Below, piece after piece: positions 11,501 through 22,160 of a DNA stretch of 64,000 nt. Made by a program: the position numbers and the translations under genes. The notes under the pieces are model-generated. The model saw only the letters and a list, made by a program, of their open reading frames with translations, made no database searches and was not told where the DNA came from. Location: assembly GCF_008831285.2 (NCBI RefSeq), contig NC_045142.1, positions 19,347,354 through 19,411,353 on the forward strand, written 5' to 3'. The DNA is from Nymphaea colorata. Its lineage: Eukaryota; Streptophyta; Magnoliopsida; Nymphaeales; Nymphaeaceae. How positions within the stretch are numbered: the first letter of the stretch is position 1; each line of letters begins with the position of its first letter.

Positions 11501-12151
11501 CATAGAAAGATGAAAGAAAAGAAAGAAGAAGAAAATAGGTCATTTTTCTTTTTTATCGAACCTTGTCGAGATTACTGAGCTCGAATCCCGCATTTTCCAT
11601 TGCCTTCTTACCGCTAACCAGCGCATAGCGAATATAGTCGTCGAGTCGACGGTCGTTCTTGGCATCGATGTATCCGTCCGAGGTGAACCCGTGTATCTCG
11701 CCACCGAACTTCGTCGGAAAAACCGACGCGTCGAAACGCTGGATCGACCCAATCCCGCTCTCTCCAGCCAGCAACTTGTCGTAGTACGCATCGACGTCGT
11801 TCCCGAAGACGGAGACAAGCCCCATCCCGGTGACGACAATGCGTTTCTTCGGATCCTTCTCCCGTCTTGGTGCGGAGCTCGCCTTCGGGACCAGCATGCA
11901 TTTCGCTCCGATTCTCCTTCCTTTTCATTTTTCACCAAGAATGAATTATAGGATCTAGCAGAAGAAGAAAACAGCTCCAAAGGACCAGAAGAAAGATGCA
12001 GCGCAGAAAAAAAATCAATGGTTTTTTATTCCTTGTTCCAACCTGGACTGAGAGATACGGCAGGGTGGCGACGCTGAAGAAAGCGGTCGGAATTGGAGTA
12101 GTGGCGAGAGGACGAGCAAGGGGCGGAGGAGGGAAGGTGCAGAGACAGCAT
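5419..12151 (-). CDS. KASI: beta-ketoacyl-ACP synthase, KAS I type, plastidial (5' part of gene)
   Basis: The product condenses malonyl-ACP with acyl-ACP in plastid fatty-acid elongation. Visible exons, in transcript order, are 12151-12043 (inferred), 11905-11562, 6662-6231 and 5592-5419: 1059 nt, 353 codons, with reading frames that join. After a Ser/Arg-rich presumed transit peptide the protein shows DPKKRIVVTGMGLVSVFGND, the family N-terminus. The active-site cysteine lies in STACATSNYCF (about residue 220), followed by [35 protein letters not shown] and HMTDPRADGLG. The wording is that of KAS I, not KAS II (which has VVTPLG after TGMG). KAS I proteins are about 470 residues, so roughly 120 are missing. 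The missing part includes the two catalytic histidines (in NAHATST and the GH of the KSMIGH block), and must lie left of the window or be lost. No frameshift is seen in the four exons. Confidence 0.9.
5666..6083. mobile_element. hAT-like MITE inside KAS intron 3
   Basis: About 418 bp with perfect 12-bp terminal inverted repeats, TAGGGATGTCAA at the left and TTGACATCCCTA at the right. The interior is a degenerate run of ATCCGATT/AATCAGAT motifs that can fold on itself. The 8-bp flanks (ATGTCAGT and ATCTCAAG) are only partly alike, so the target duplication is degraded or different in length. It encodes no protein and lies fully in the intron between exons 3 and 4. Confidence 0.65.
6231..6662 (-). 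CDS. KASI: KAS exon 3, catalytic cysteine exon
   Basis: 432 nt, 144 codons, from IDKERVGVLVGTGMGG to GEGAGVL. The acceptor is TTCTCTTCAG-like (CTCTTCAG|ATTGAC) and the donor is CTG|GTAACTGC. It carries the active-site Cys in STACATS and the conserved PFFIPYTITNM and [10 protein letters not shown] blocks. Both borders agree with codon phase 0 in the neighbouring exons. Confidence 0.93.
7264..7465 (+). repeat. degenerate tandem duplication, about 114-bp period
   Basis: GTTCATGGCCTGTCAATGTC occurs near 7272 and again near 7379. Each copy is followed by CAGGATACT and then CATCAACTCTG. The copies differ by several indels. It lies in KAS intron 2 with no visible function. Confidence 0.6.
9198..9268 (+). 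repeat. 35-bp tandem duplication
   Basis: AAGCAAGGACATGCCCTGCA followed by AAATRTTCTGCTCC occurs twice in direct succession with one clear substitution. It looks like a recent local slippage or unequal-crossover product in KAS intron 2. Confidence 0.75.
11562..11905 (-). CDS. KASI: KAS exon 2, N-terminal thiolase-fold segment
   Basis: Encodes the start of the mature enzyme, from about AKCMLVPKASSAPRREKD through TGMGLVSVFGNDVDAYY and GYIDAKNDRRLDD to ELSNLDK. The donor is AAG|GTTCG at 11561, phase 0. The right boundary is inferred. If translation instead starts at the ATG at 11897, the protein lacks a normal transit peptide. Confidence 0.85.
12043..12151 (-). CDS. KASI: KAS exon 1, candidate transit-peptide exon
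   Basis: The ATG at 12151 opens a frame beginning MLSLHLPSSAPCSSSRHYSN and running to AVSLSP. It is rich in Ser, Pro and Arg and lacks acidic residues apart from one Asp, as chloroplast transit peptides do. A donor (CAG|GTTGG) at 12042 leaves phase 1. Splicing to an AG just before 11905 restores an open frame into the KAS core. The acceptor context is purine-rich and poor, so the junction is uncertain. It is preferred because the next exon has an in-frame stop shortly upstream and its own first Met would leave almost no transit peptide. Confidence 0.55.
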
Positions 12152-12430
12152 GCTGCTTTTCCGAGCCGGAAACACGATTTTTCGGTGACGGATTCCACGA
12201 GAAGAAGAGTGGTAGGTCGGATGGTGGTGCCCAGTCACTGAGTTATGGCTGCTCCCCCCACTCTCTTCGTCCTTTTGTATTAGCTTATTTTTCTTGTCGA
12301 TCCGTTCGCAGAAGGCGGAGAAGCAAAGGGTGGCATGCTTTCGATTGTGGGCGCGTTCTTGGTGCGGGAGTGGGGGATGTAAAACGGATCGGATCATTAC
12401 CCGTCACTGGCTCGGGATCCAAATTCCATT
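12152..12430 (-). promoter_or_regulatory. KASI: presumed 5' leader and proximal promoter of KAS
   Basis: Upstream of the inferred KAS start on the minus strand. It is moderately GC-rich, unlike the AT-rich DNA beyond 12.5 kb. No convincing TATA box was found in the expected place. The assignment rests on position only. Confidence 0.35.
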
Positions 12431-13011
12431 ATATGGATTCCACTGAAAATCTGGATCCCATTAGTGGTAATCGGATGTGGTTTTGATTCAGATCGTTGAA
12501 TTTAATTAACATCTGATATTGAAGATAGCAGAGACAGAACAGCACTTTCCTCGGTCAGAATCTGTATCCGATGAGAGAACTGCTGTGCATGTGATTCAAA
12601 CGGAAATCAAACAGCTTACTTTCTTAAGTTGGATTTCCAATGGATATGGTATCAGATCTAGAGGTACCTCTTGGCTTGGATGACTTCTGTTTTAAAGATT
12701 GGATGAGGTTCATCATCAAACACTGTATTAATGCCTGAAAACGGCACAATTCCGGTTGATTCTACCGATGTTAGTAACGCCTATTAAAAGGTGGCTCCAA
12801 TGTGTTGTTGGTTTGATTCATGTGGATGTTGTGTTTTTGGACTTCATGGAAGGTCCACACGATACCAAGTTGATGGAGCAATATTACAACTACTGTAGTC
12901 TCCAATGCAACTATACACCTTAGAAGCAAGGGGTTCGGGGCCCTAGGGGTGAAGCCATGACTTTTTTTAAGGGCAGGCAAAACGGTCCAACGAATTGCAA
13001 CGAAAGAGAAT
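12431..13011. other. intergenic, no gene seen
   Basis: Sequence upstream of the KAS promoter. Repeated GGATCC/ATCGGAT words at 12390-12500 resemble those of small GATCC-rich MITEs, but no terminal repeats could be paired. Confidence 0.35.
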
Positions 13012-13363
13012 GGGTTTTATGAGTTGAATCTTGGTAGAACCAAACTGAATCCAAATCCAAATAATACATGGACGCAACAAATTTTTTAACTTTTTCAATG
13101 TTTTTTTTTTCAATTCATTGGCGTGAAGCCATTGCCTAGGTGGGCCCCCCTTCCTCGGCACCTGGCGTAGGTGGCTTTCAAGGAGTGGGTTTTATGAGTT
13201 GGATCTTGGTAGGACCAAACTGAATTCAAATCCAAATAAAACATGGACGCAACAAAACTTTTTAACTTTTTCAATGTTTTTTTTTTTCAATTCATTGGGT
13301 TGAAGCCATTGCCTAGGTGGCCCCCCCTCCCTCGGCACCTGGTTGGGGCCATATCGTAGGTGG
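13012..13363 (+). repeat. tandem duplication, about 175-bp unit, two copies
   Basis: Copy 1 starts near 13012 and copy 2 near 13186, both with GGGTTTTATGAGTTG. Each contains CATGGACGCAACAAA, a poly-T tract, CATTG followed by GAAGCCATTGCCTAGGTGG, and CCTCGGCACCTGG. The copies are nearly identical apart from small substitutions and a short insertion near the end of copy 2. Confidence 0.8.
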
Positions 13364-14587
13364 CTTTCAAGCTGACCAAAAACAACAGTAGTTAAGCGGC
13401 TTACATTGCCCTGAGAAAGAATTTCCCAAGGAAGTGGAATCATTTTACTGGTAGGATTTCTGCTTAATGGTGTATATTAGTGGTAAGTACTATTAAGGAA
13501 AAGTTCTATTATGAGGGTGAAGTTGTGCACAATGACACACACATCGATTGCTACCCCTTTGGCTATGGTTATAAATGAAATGTACAATGTAAATCAAACC
13601 ATATCTTCCGTTGCCACATCCTCAATGACATCCTGTTGTAGTCGTCAGTAAATCGAGGAATAACACTTCGAAAAGGAAGTTCTATACAGAAAATGACCAT
13701 AGAAAGAAAAACGGCAGAACTGCAGGCATCATGTGTTTTCCGACGTCCAAATATGAGCATATTATAAATATCGCCAGAAAAACGCCAAATATAATGAAAC
13801 CAGAAACGGAGAAATGTTGCGATATTCTGAAAATATTATCAAAATGAAAATATTTCGTTGTTACATTACGAAATTTTCATGAGAATTTTCAAGGAAAAAA
13901 AATCTCTAATATATTTGAGACTTTTTTTGCTTCTTTTAACATTTGAAAAATTATTTTAAATCTTTAACAATGTTTATTTAAGCAAATGAGTGCAAAACAT
14001 TCAATTTATAGTTTTCTCTACTATATATTTTTAAAATGTTTTAAATTTTTGAAATCACAAGAAGTTTCTAAAGAAATGGATATTTGTGAGAGCAGTTAGA
14101 GGCTATGACTTGAGAACATGGATCCAACAGTTCAATGGACCATGCCGTGAAAGAATCAAATGAAATGCATGATCCGAACGCCAGATTTGTCACACACTCT
14201 GTTGGTCCATTATGCAGCTATAAAACACATACACAGACTATAGTATAATGAGATAACATTACACTTGTTGTTTCAGTTTATGAATACATATTATTCAATA
14301 GATTTCAGCTAGTTGTAGAGATAGAAAGAAGACGGTGAGAGAAAAAGCAAATAAGAGACATAGAGAAATGGTACTATTATAGTGAAAAGGGTGTTTTTGT
14401 CAATTAAACAAGCATTATTTTCTGTATTTTCTTTCATTTCCTTTCGTTCTTATCCAAACAATATTTTTTTAGAAGTTTCTTTTCTTTTCTCTCCTTCCTT
14501 TCTTTTCCCTCCCCATCAATTTTTCTTTCTTTCTTTTCCATTTCAGTCATTAACATTCTTTCTTTTCCATCCATCCAAACATAACCT
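13364..14587. other. intergenic, no gene seen
   Basis: AT-rich sequence with pyrimidine-rich stretches at 14380-14580. The short open frames have no recognisable composition or motif. Confidence 0.4.
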
Positions 14588-14653
14588 AAAACACAAGCAC
14601 TGTTTGCTTTGTTGATGGGATCTTGGTGCATTAGCACTGGTGTGATCGCACCC
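14588..14653 (-). ncRNA. 5S rRNA-derived relic (5' half)
   Basis: Read on the minus strand from 14653, the sequence GGGTGCGATCACACCAGTGC, then TAATGCACC and GATCCCATCA, matches the first 40 nt or so of plant 5S rRNA with a few changes. A weaker match, AGTGCTTG, falls where the A-box region (GCGTGCTTGGGC) should be. The 3' half of 5S is absent, so it is not a gene. It could come from a 5S-carrying TRIM (Cassandra type), from a 5S-derived SINE, or from a retrocopied 5S piece. Confidence 0.6.
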
Positions 14654-17600
14654 ATACGAGTCTCTCAAGTATTATTTCATCCCATGGTGCCAAGAAGAGC
14701 TCCGTTGAGGCAACTTTGTGGGTTTGGATTGGATTGAAATATGAGTCGACCTGTTTAAAAAATTTTCTTTTCCTAATTTATCTCCATCTCTCTTTCGTAC
14801 TCTAGGGACATACATCTCCCTCTTTCACAAGTGCCATGACTGGCTGACCCAACGAGCTGAGACTCACTGTTAGGGGTGAACAACGCGAAGAGAAACTCAA
14901 GCTTGGCGAGCTTGTTGAAGCTTGGCTCGACATTGAGTTCGAGCCAATTATTTTAATAAATGAGCCGAGCTTGAGCCCAATTTTTGAGCTTGTTTTTTTT
15001 AGTTGAGTTGAGTTCTAGTTCACTAACTTGAATCTTTAAGCTCGACTTGGTTCACCCAAAAATGAATAGGTAATTTTTTTTTTTGTTTTCTTTAGTTTCA
15101 CGTCCCATTTCATCCTGTGTGCTCTCTCTCCTTACTTTCTTCATCCTCAATGTTTCATCCAAATGGCCAACACCACCATCATATTCAATGCTTCATCGCT
15201 GCTTTTCCTTTGCAGCAATTGAACAGTCAGACATTATCCAAGGTACTTCTCTCTCTTTCTCTCTCTCTCTAAAGCTCTAAAAAGCCTCCACAGGGGTTGA
15301 GTGAAAGTAACTCTCGCTCCAGTGAGCAACGGTTTTAGATGGTTTCGAAACCCTGAGCACCAATGAGCGAGGGTTTCATAAATCTTCACTTGCTAGAGCA
15401 AGGCTTTCAAAACCTGAATCTGAAAGCCTTGCTCGCTCCAGTGAGGGTTTAACGATTTAAGATTTCTCATTTCTAAAGTGATTCCTCTTCCTTTGCAGAT
15501 TGGCCAGAAGCCATCTCATACTGAACAACCAAGTTGATGAGGGGTTTCGTAGACAGTACTGTATTCATTGCAACTGCGTGTACACTGCTGGAACTTATGT
15601 TTTCTTCACGGGTACTTGCAATCTGTCTAGATCAGCTAGAAGCCATCTCAGTACTAAAAATTTTTTGATCTGCACATTTTTTTATAAATTACACTCAGAA
15701 ATTACAGTGCAGGTTTACATCCTTTTGTGATTCTAGACACTACTTCAAGCACCTATTCCAGGGCTTTATTCATTCTCACATTGTAAGACCTATCATTTTC
15801 AGCATTCATGACTTAGAATTTCTGATTCGGTAGACCAAATATTTCTTAAACTAGTGTATGAGTCATGAAATCTAAACTCTAAACTTACCTATTATCCTTC
15901 ATAGTTCATGAAGCTAACAACATACAAAGTTAAGAATGAGGAAAACTACACAAAGACTACAAAAAGAAGGGTATAGCCCAAGCATGAGCAGGAATTATGC
16001 ACTAACAGTTGAGCTTAATCACAACTCATTCAGAAGGCTAGCTTAGTTTCCTAAGGAGTATATGTTTTACGAAAAGACTAAACTAGGAGGTACGCTATTC
16101 AACCACTTGAGGTTGTAATCAAACTGTATTTTTGGTTTTCCTTTAGTTCTCTGTCTTTTCCTTGTTATTGGCTTTATTTCTTCCTTGTGCACATCCATGG
16201 TTGAATCAGTCATTTGGTTCTTTAGTGGGAATAGTAATTTGTGCTTAACCAAAAATTCTGTTTTGGTTCTCAACAAGATACTTCACTTCCTTTTTAATGT
16301 GTGAATAATAAAAGGAAAAAGAAAAAAAAAACAGTTCTTGCTTGCAATCTGATGGTTTTTGTACTTATTATCTATATTTTTTTTTGTATGAGGAGACCCT
16401 TGTCACTCTGTCCATGTAACAGACAAGAGATCTTATTAAATCTGGTTGCTAAGATTTAGCTGCTACCAATTCCATTCCATGCAAACAGCGCATCCACAGT
16501 AATAACTAGCAGGTTGCAGTAGACTTATATTATATGTATAACTAGTTGAGATAACATCTCATGAAGCATATATGTGTATCATCATGGAATCTCAGTAAGT
16601 TATGTTATGTGTCCTTTCTCAGCAGAGTCGGTCACAACAAATTCTGTGTAAACTCTGCAGAAAATTAGGATTTCTAATCCATAGGCATATCATAACATGG
16701 AGTCTTGTCTAAACAAGCATCACTTAGCTTAAACATCTAAAATTCTCATATATGGTCATCATGTCCTTTACATTCTTTTGAATTATTACCATCCAACACC
16801 CAGTCGGTTTCTGAAATTACAGAAAAAGTTTTATGATCAGACCTATAACCTCTCCATACAGTTTTCCCATAGGCCTAGTCTCTTACAGACATGCTCCCTC
16901 ACTGCATGCTAAGCTTCTTGTAAACATGATTTTCCTTTTTGATGATTGGTATCATTTCCAGCATGGAATTCTAATAGAAATAACTTTATTCACACTCTCA
17001 AATGTACATGCACACACATCTATGTATATACATGATTACATAGCTAACTTTACGCAAGTCTTGAATGCAACCATACCCCTGTTCGTAATTGAATATAGTA
17101 AATATGATTAAAACTTCTTGCTATACCAAAACTTAGACTATTGTACACTAAAATCCACACTGCTATAATTATATTCTTAGTCGTATACTTCCTATTTTTT
17201 GCTCTCCAACCACTGTACATGTTATAACACAAAGGGATATAGGTTGATGTATGTTCTTGGTACATAAACTTCTTCCCTTCTCCAAATCCTTCTCAATAAA
17301 TCTACACATAACTATACATATACACTCTAGTATGCTTGTGTTTCTATCTATAGACACAACAAAATTTACATGGACTACATGCTGCACATATGGTCTAAAC
17401 ATTTCTATACCTTATTGCTCCAAGGTGTCGTCAATTCAGTTTGCTTGCAGGGCTGTCACTCCAAGGTGATTCAGCTGGATTCCCTTGCAAAATGTGCATA
17501 TACATATATGATTTCAGATTACAGCTTGCCCCAGCAAGTAGAATTCTCCATGCTTTATATATAATATATACACTTATATATGGATATTGCTTATAAAATG

Positions 17601-17814
17601 ACTATGTAATCACTCACCAGGATCACTCTAACTGTGAAGCCCCTTGTATACCTCCAGCCATGCATATACTAATTAGCCCCTTTATTTTTTCATAACTGCA
17701 CCTCTTTATGACATAGTTGATAGTTTCAACTAGACTTAACAGTTATTTAAATCTACCATTTATAGGCTATACCCATATTAAAGTTTTTGCAGTAATTAAG
17801 AAAAAAGAAAAACA
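14654..17814. other. intergenic, no gene seen
   Basis: AT-rich DNA. At 14872-15060 there is a segment with GAGCTTG/CTCGAGCC-type words bounded by AGGGGTGAAC and GTTCACCC. It looks like a small non-autonomous element, but no target duplication was found. At 15290-15470 the words CTCGCTCCAGTGAG and GAGCAAGGCTTTC recur. No exon is supported. Confidence 0.4.
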
Positions 17815-18685
17815 TTGGGCCTTACATCCTTCCTTCTTTAAAGAAGAAATTCATCCTCGAAATTTGAGCATACATTGTTGAAACAATTGAGAGTAACCCT
17901 TTCTCATGTCCTCTATGGTTTTCATGTACATTTTTTTGATTCCATGATGCTGCCATTCTACTAGAATTAGTGAGACGGTCTTCCTTCTCAACACGTGTTC
18001 ATTTCAGTCTATGATCCGAACTGGGTTTTCTTCTATTGTTATACCTTCTTGCAAATCTGCCTCTTTGTAGTCTATCACATGCAAGGGATCAGGTATATAC
18101 TTTCTTAGCATCGATACGTGGAACACTAGATGAATATGACTATATTAGGGGGGAAGTGCAATTTGATAAGCAACCTCTCCAACTTTTTCTAGAATCTCGA
18201 ATGGACCAATGTATCTTGGGCTCAATTTTTCCTTCTTTTCAAATAAGAAAACACGTTTGGTGGGTGATATCTTAACAAATATGTGATCTCATACTTTAAA
18301 AGCCAGCTCTCTTCGTAATTGGTCTGCATAATTCTTTTCTTAACTCTGAGCAGCCAAAAGTTTCTTTCTAATTATGTTGACTTGATCAGTGTAGTGTTAG
18401 ATTACTAATGGATCCTCAATCTTGTTTCCCATCTCACTCCAACACGATAGTGATCTACAAGGTCAACCATAGGGAGCTTTAAATAGAACCATTCCAATGA
18501 GTGATAGCTGTTGTTGTAGGTAAATTCGGCCAACTTTACATGTTTATTCATTTGCCCTTTTATTCCAAAACACAAGCTCTTAACATATCCTCAAGAGTTT
18601 GGATGGTTTACTTAGATTGCCCGTCTGTTTGCAGATAAAATGTTGTACATAGTTTCAATTTGTTGCTAAGGCTTCCAGTAACCTT
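17815..18685 (-). pseudogene. Ty3/gypsy integrase C-terminal relic
   Basis: Minus-strand translation in several frames gives the order of a gypsy integrase: TDGQ, then IQTLEDMLRACVLE, then a NNSYHSSIGMAPFEALYG-like stretch. At 18149-18228 it reads LSPRYIGPFEILEKVGEVAY, and at 18086-18128 VFHVSMLRKYIPDP. The 3' end has the weak sequence after LRKYIPDP that in chromoviruses leads into a chromodomain. Numerous stops and frameshifts make it a pseudogene. The RT, RNase H and integrase core upstream are cut off where the TRIM array begins near 18690. Confidence 0.75.
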
Positions 18686-18689
18686 CCCT

Positions 18690-20169
18690 TGGATGTGATT
18701 GCTGAACCAGGGGTCCGAGCTTAGAAGTGGGTCGGGTTGTTACAGTGGTATCAAAGCCAGTTCAACAATCGGACTTAGAGTCCCACACACATTGACGCGC
18801 GTGCTTTAAGAGGGGTAGATTGTAATACCCAAAAAATCTAGTCTCATATTAAAGATTGTGAGGGATCTTCGAGGGTTTATAAAGGGGGTTATTAAATAGA
18901 TGATTGTCCTAGTTCATCTTTTTTGGGTTGGAACCAAAACTACTAGGTGATAGGTTGGGATCTGCCGAACCAAGAGCCCGAGCTTAGAAATGAGTTAGGT
19001 TGTTACAGTGGCACCAGAACTGGTTCAACACTCATACCAAGGGTCCCACACGTGCGGATTGTAACACCTCAAAAATTTAGTCTCGTATTGAAGATTGTGA
19101 GAGATCTTCAAGGGCTTATAAAAGGGTGTTATTAAATAGATGGTTGCCATGGTCCAGCCTTTTTTGGGTTGGAGCTGAGACTGCTAGGGTGGAGAGGAAT
19201 CAGCCAAATTAGGGGGTCTGTACCTAGAAGTGGGTCAGGTTGTTTCAATGGTATTAGAGATGGTTCAACACTCGGCCCTAAGGTCTCACACGCGCAGACG
19301 CGTGTGCCTTAAGGAGGGTGGATCGTAACACTCCAAAAATTTAATCTCGTATTAAAGATTGTGAAGGATATTCAAGGGTTTATAAATGAGGTTATTAAAT
19401 AGATGGTTGTCCTGGTTCTAGCCTTTTTGGGGTTAGAGGCGAAACTGCTAGGGAGTGAGATGGGATTCACCAAACCAAGGGCCCATGCCTAGAACTTGGT
19501 CGGGTTGTTACAGTGGTATCAGAGCCGGTTCAACACTGACCCCTAGGATTCCACATGAGTGGACGTGTGTGCTTTAAGGGGGTAGATTGTAACACCCCAA
19601 AAAATTAGTCTCGTATTGAAAATTGCAAGGGATCTTCAAGGACTTATAAATGAGGTTATTAAATAGATGGTTGTCCTCGTTCCTACTCTTGTTGGGGTTG
19701 GAGCTGAAATTGCTAGGAGGTGGGTTAGGATTTCCCGAACCAAGGGCTCGAGCCTAGAAGTAGGCAGGTTGTTGCAGTGGTATCAGAGCTGGTTCAACAC
19801 TCGGACCTAGGGTCCTATATGCCGACGCGTGAGCTTTAAGGGAGTTGGATTGTGACACCTCAAAAATTTAGTCTCGTATTGATGATCATGAGAAATCTTT
19901 AAGGGCTTATAAATGGTGTTATTGAATAAATGGTTGTCCTGATTCCTAGCTTTTTTTGGGATTAGAGCCAAAACTGCTAGGGAGTAGGTTGCGATTTGCC
20001 GAACCAAGGGCCCGAGCATGGAAGTAGGTCGGGTTGTTACAGTGGTATTTGAACCAGTTCAACACTTGGACCTAGGGTCTCCCACGTGCGTAAATGCGTG
20101 TGCCTTAAGGAGGTGAATTGTAACACCTTAAAAATTTATTCTCGTTTTGAAGATTGTGAAAGATCTTCA
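18690..20169 (+). mobile_element. TRIM tandem array, direct arm
   Basis: Head-to-tail LTRs of 187-191 bp (TGTAACACC...TTGTTACA) lie at 18821-19007, 19060-19247, 19324-19512, 19588-19776 and 19851-20041. A 3' LTR piece ends at 18744 and a 5' piece lies at 20119-20169. They are separated by 52-77 bp internal segments. Each internal segment begins with a TGGTATCAGAGC-like primer site (for initiator tRNA-Met) and ends with a purine tract of the TTAAGGGGGGTGGAT type just before the next LTR. This is the minimal plan of a terminal-repeat retrotransposon in miniature, with neighbours sharing LTRs. No coding capacity. Confidence 0.85.
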
Positions 20170-20868
20170 TGTAACAACTATACCCACTCTTGAATTCGGG
20201 CCTCTAGTTCGGTGGATCCTAACCCGCTCCCTAGCAGTTTTGGCTCTAACCCCAAAAAGCCAAGAACCAGGACAACCATCTGTTTAATAACTCCCTTTAT
20301 AAGCCCTTGAAGATCTCTCACATTCTTTATTTTGAGACTAAATTTTTTGGGATGTTACAATCCACCTCTTAAGGCACACGCATACGTGCGTGTGGAACCC
20401 TAGGTCCGAGTGTTGAACTGACTCTGATACCACTGTAACAACCTAAACGACTTCGAGACTCGGGCCCCTAGTTCGACAGCCCAACCCACCTCCTAGCCTT
20501 TCTGGTTGTAACTCCAACAAGACTAGGAATCAGGACAACCATTTATTTAATAACCCCATTTATAAGCCTTTAAAGATCTCTTACAATATGCAATATGAGA
20601 TTAAGTTTTTTGGGTGTTACAATGCACCCTCCTTAAGGCACACGCATCCGCGCTTGTGGTCACTAGGTCTGAGTGTTAAACCGGCTCTGATATCACTGTA
20701 ACAGCCCGACCTACTTCTAAGCATGGCCCAATCCACTCCCTAGCAGTTTCGGCTCTAACCTCAAAAAGGCTAAGACCAGGGTAACCATCTATTTAATAAC
20801 TCCCCTTTATAAGCTTTTGAAGATCCCTCACAGTCTTCAATACGAGACTAAATTTTTGGAGTGTTATA
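20170..20868 (-). mobile_element. TRIM tandem array, inverted arm
   Basis: The same units in reverse orientation: LTRs at 20170-20359, 20434-20621 and 20697-20868, with two internal segments whose primer site reads as GCTCTGATACCA-like on the plus strand. The arm meets the direct arm tail to tail at 20169/20170, where the plus-strand LTR is cut after 51 bp. The LTRs differ from each other at many positions, so the array is not recent. Confidence 0.85.
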
Positions 20869-22160
20869 AAGAGAGTCATCTAGCCCATGTCTAAGAAGAA
20901 GAAGAAAGGAGAAGAGTAAGCAATTGCCACATGTATGCTTCATAATAGAAGATGTTAGGCATCACCAATGGGCATTTTCCTTTTTCCTCTCCTTAATTCA
21001 TGTAATCTCCATTACATGGCACCATCAACACTCCACATATGACAATAGGCACTCATTGCACGGGGTTTACAGAACCCTTGCATAAGTTCCAACCCTTTTC
21101 CACCCAAGCCCACATTAGAGGTCCCTATGTTCGTCCATTTCTTCACGTTTTATATGATTCTTGTATGCTCATGGCTGGTTTAGAGGAGATGAGGATGGAG
21201 CAAAGAGGGGTTGGCAGGGCCATGGCTGCCCTCAATTTTTGAATAATTAAATGTCATGATATAAGATCTTTATAAATTTTAATTTGGCTCCTGTAACAAT
21301 TTTGGAAATTATTAGTAGCCCTATTAGAAGAAAATTCTCCCTCTACCACTAGAGGAGACTCTATCTGTTCTATGGATGGAATCTACTAATAAATCCAAAA
21401 ATTAAAGTTTAATGTGTTTCCATTAATTGCATGCCATTTGGTTTCTTATTCATTGTGTGAGTAGTGTTGTTTAGCTTCGTAGGAATGCTTTCCACGTGCA
21501 CACACACCCATGTATGTAGAAGTTTCTAGAATATTAGTTATGTTAGGTAGGTGTTTTCTATCATATTGCAAAATTTAGTTGGAACTTTTGGAGCTGGAAC
21601 TCTCGTTCTAGGATGAATTTTTTGTATGAAAATTCTAGAAAAATTATGGACTAAATTTGCAATTTTTGCATTAGAACCCATTTGATAAAATATGACTTCT
21701 CCTTCTCTAGGGTTTGTCCAAGCTTCGAGAATTTTGATTCAAGCCAAAGCCAAAGGGATTTTCATGATCTTGGTGTTCACCAACTGGCTAATGGGAACTT
21801 CCATTGTCAATTTTCCATTTTTCTTTCTATTTTTCATTATGTTCCTCATATTTTCCTGTGATTATTTTCAACTAAGTTGCTGGTACTATAAATTCATTTC
21901 AAACATATTATGGAGTAAGCCTTAAACTTTTAATGTGTCACCGTAAATAGATGTGATCTCAGATCAAACCGCGGGTACCAAGTGTCTTCATTTAATTGGA
22001 TGGATATTCTGATTATAACTAGAGTCAAATAGTCCTTTAACATCTCTTTAATACAAGATTGTTTATGGTGGGGAATGGAACCGCTATTTATGACTAACAA
22101 GTATGGTAGGTTATATGAACATGATTCTTTAATTTAATGAGTAGAATTTTGTAAAACTTG
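20869..22160. other. intergenic, no gene seen
   Basis: AT-rich host sequence between the TRIM array and solo LTR A1. Short open frames such as 21039-21242 show no recognisable motif. Position 22156-22160 (ACTTG) is the left target duplication of A1. Confidence 0.4.

Larger units (their letters stand above)
6663..11561 (-). other. KASI: KAS intron 2, 4.9 kb
   Basis: A long GT-AG intron with no further KAS exon. The protein aligns without a gap across it (SNLDK then IDKER). It holds local duplications near 7264-7465 and 9198-9268 and a looser one at 9785-10050. A plus-strand segment at about 7950-8260, with a TATATATAGG box and CT-rich stretches, looks promoter- or LTR-derived. No complete element with target duplication was found. 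Confidence 0.7.

Noticed and set aside
14872-15060. Possible small hAT-like element bounded by AGGGGTGAAC and GTTCACCC
   Set aside because: Short, imperfect ends and flanks that do not match; left as a note in the intergenic entry.
18745-18757. TGGTATCAAAGC-like words in the TRIM array as tRNA-related genes
   Set aside because: They are primer-binding sites complementary to tRNA-Met, not tRNA genes; no cloverleaf is present.
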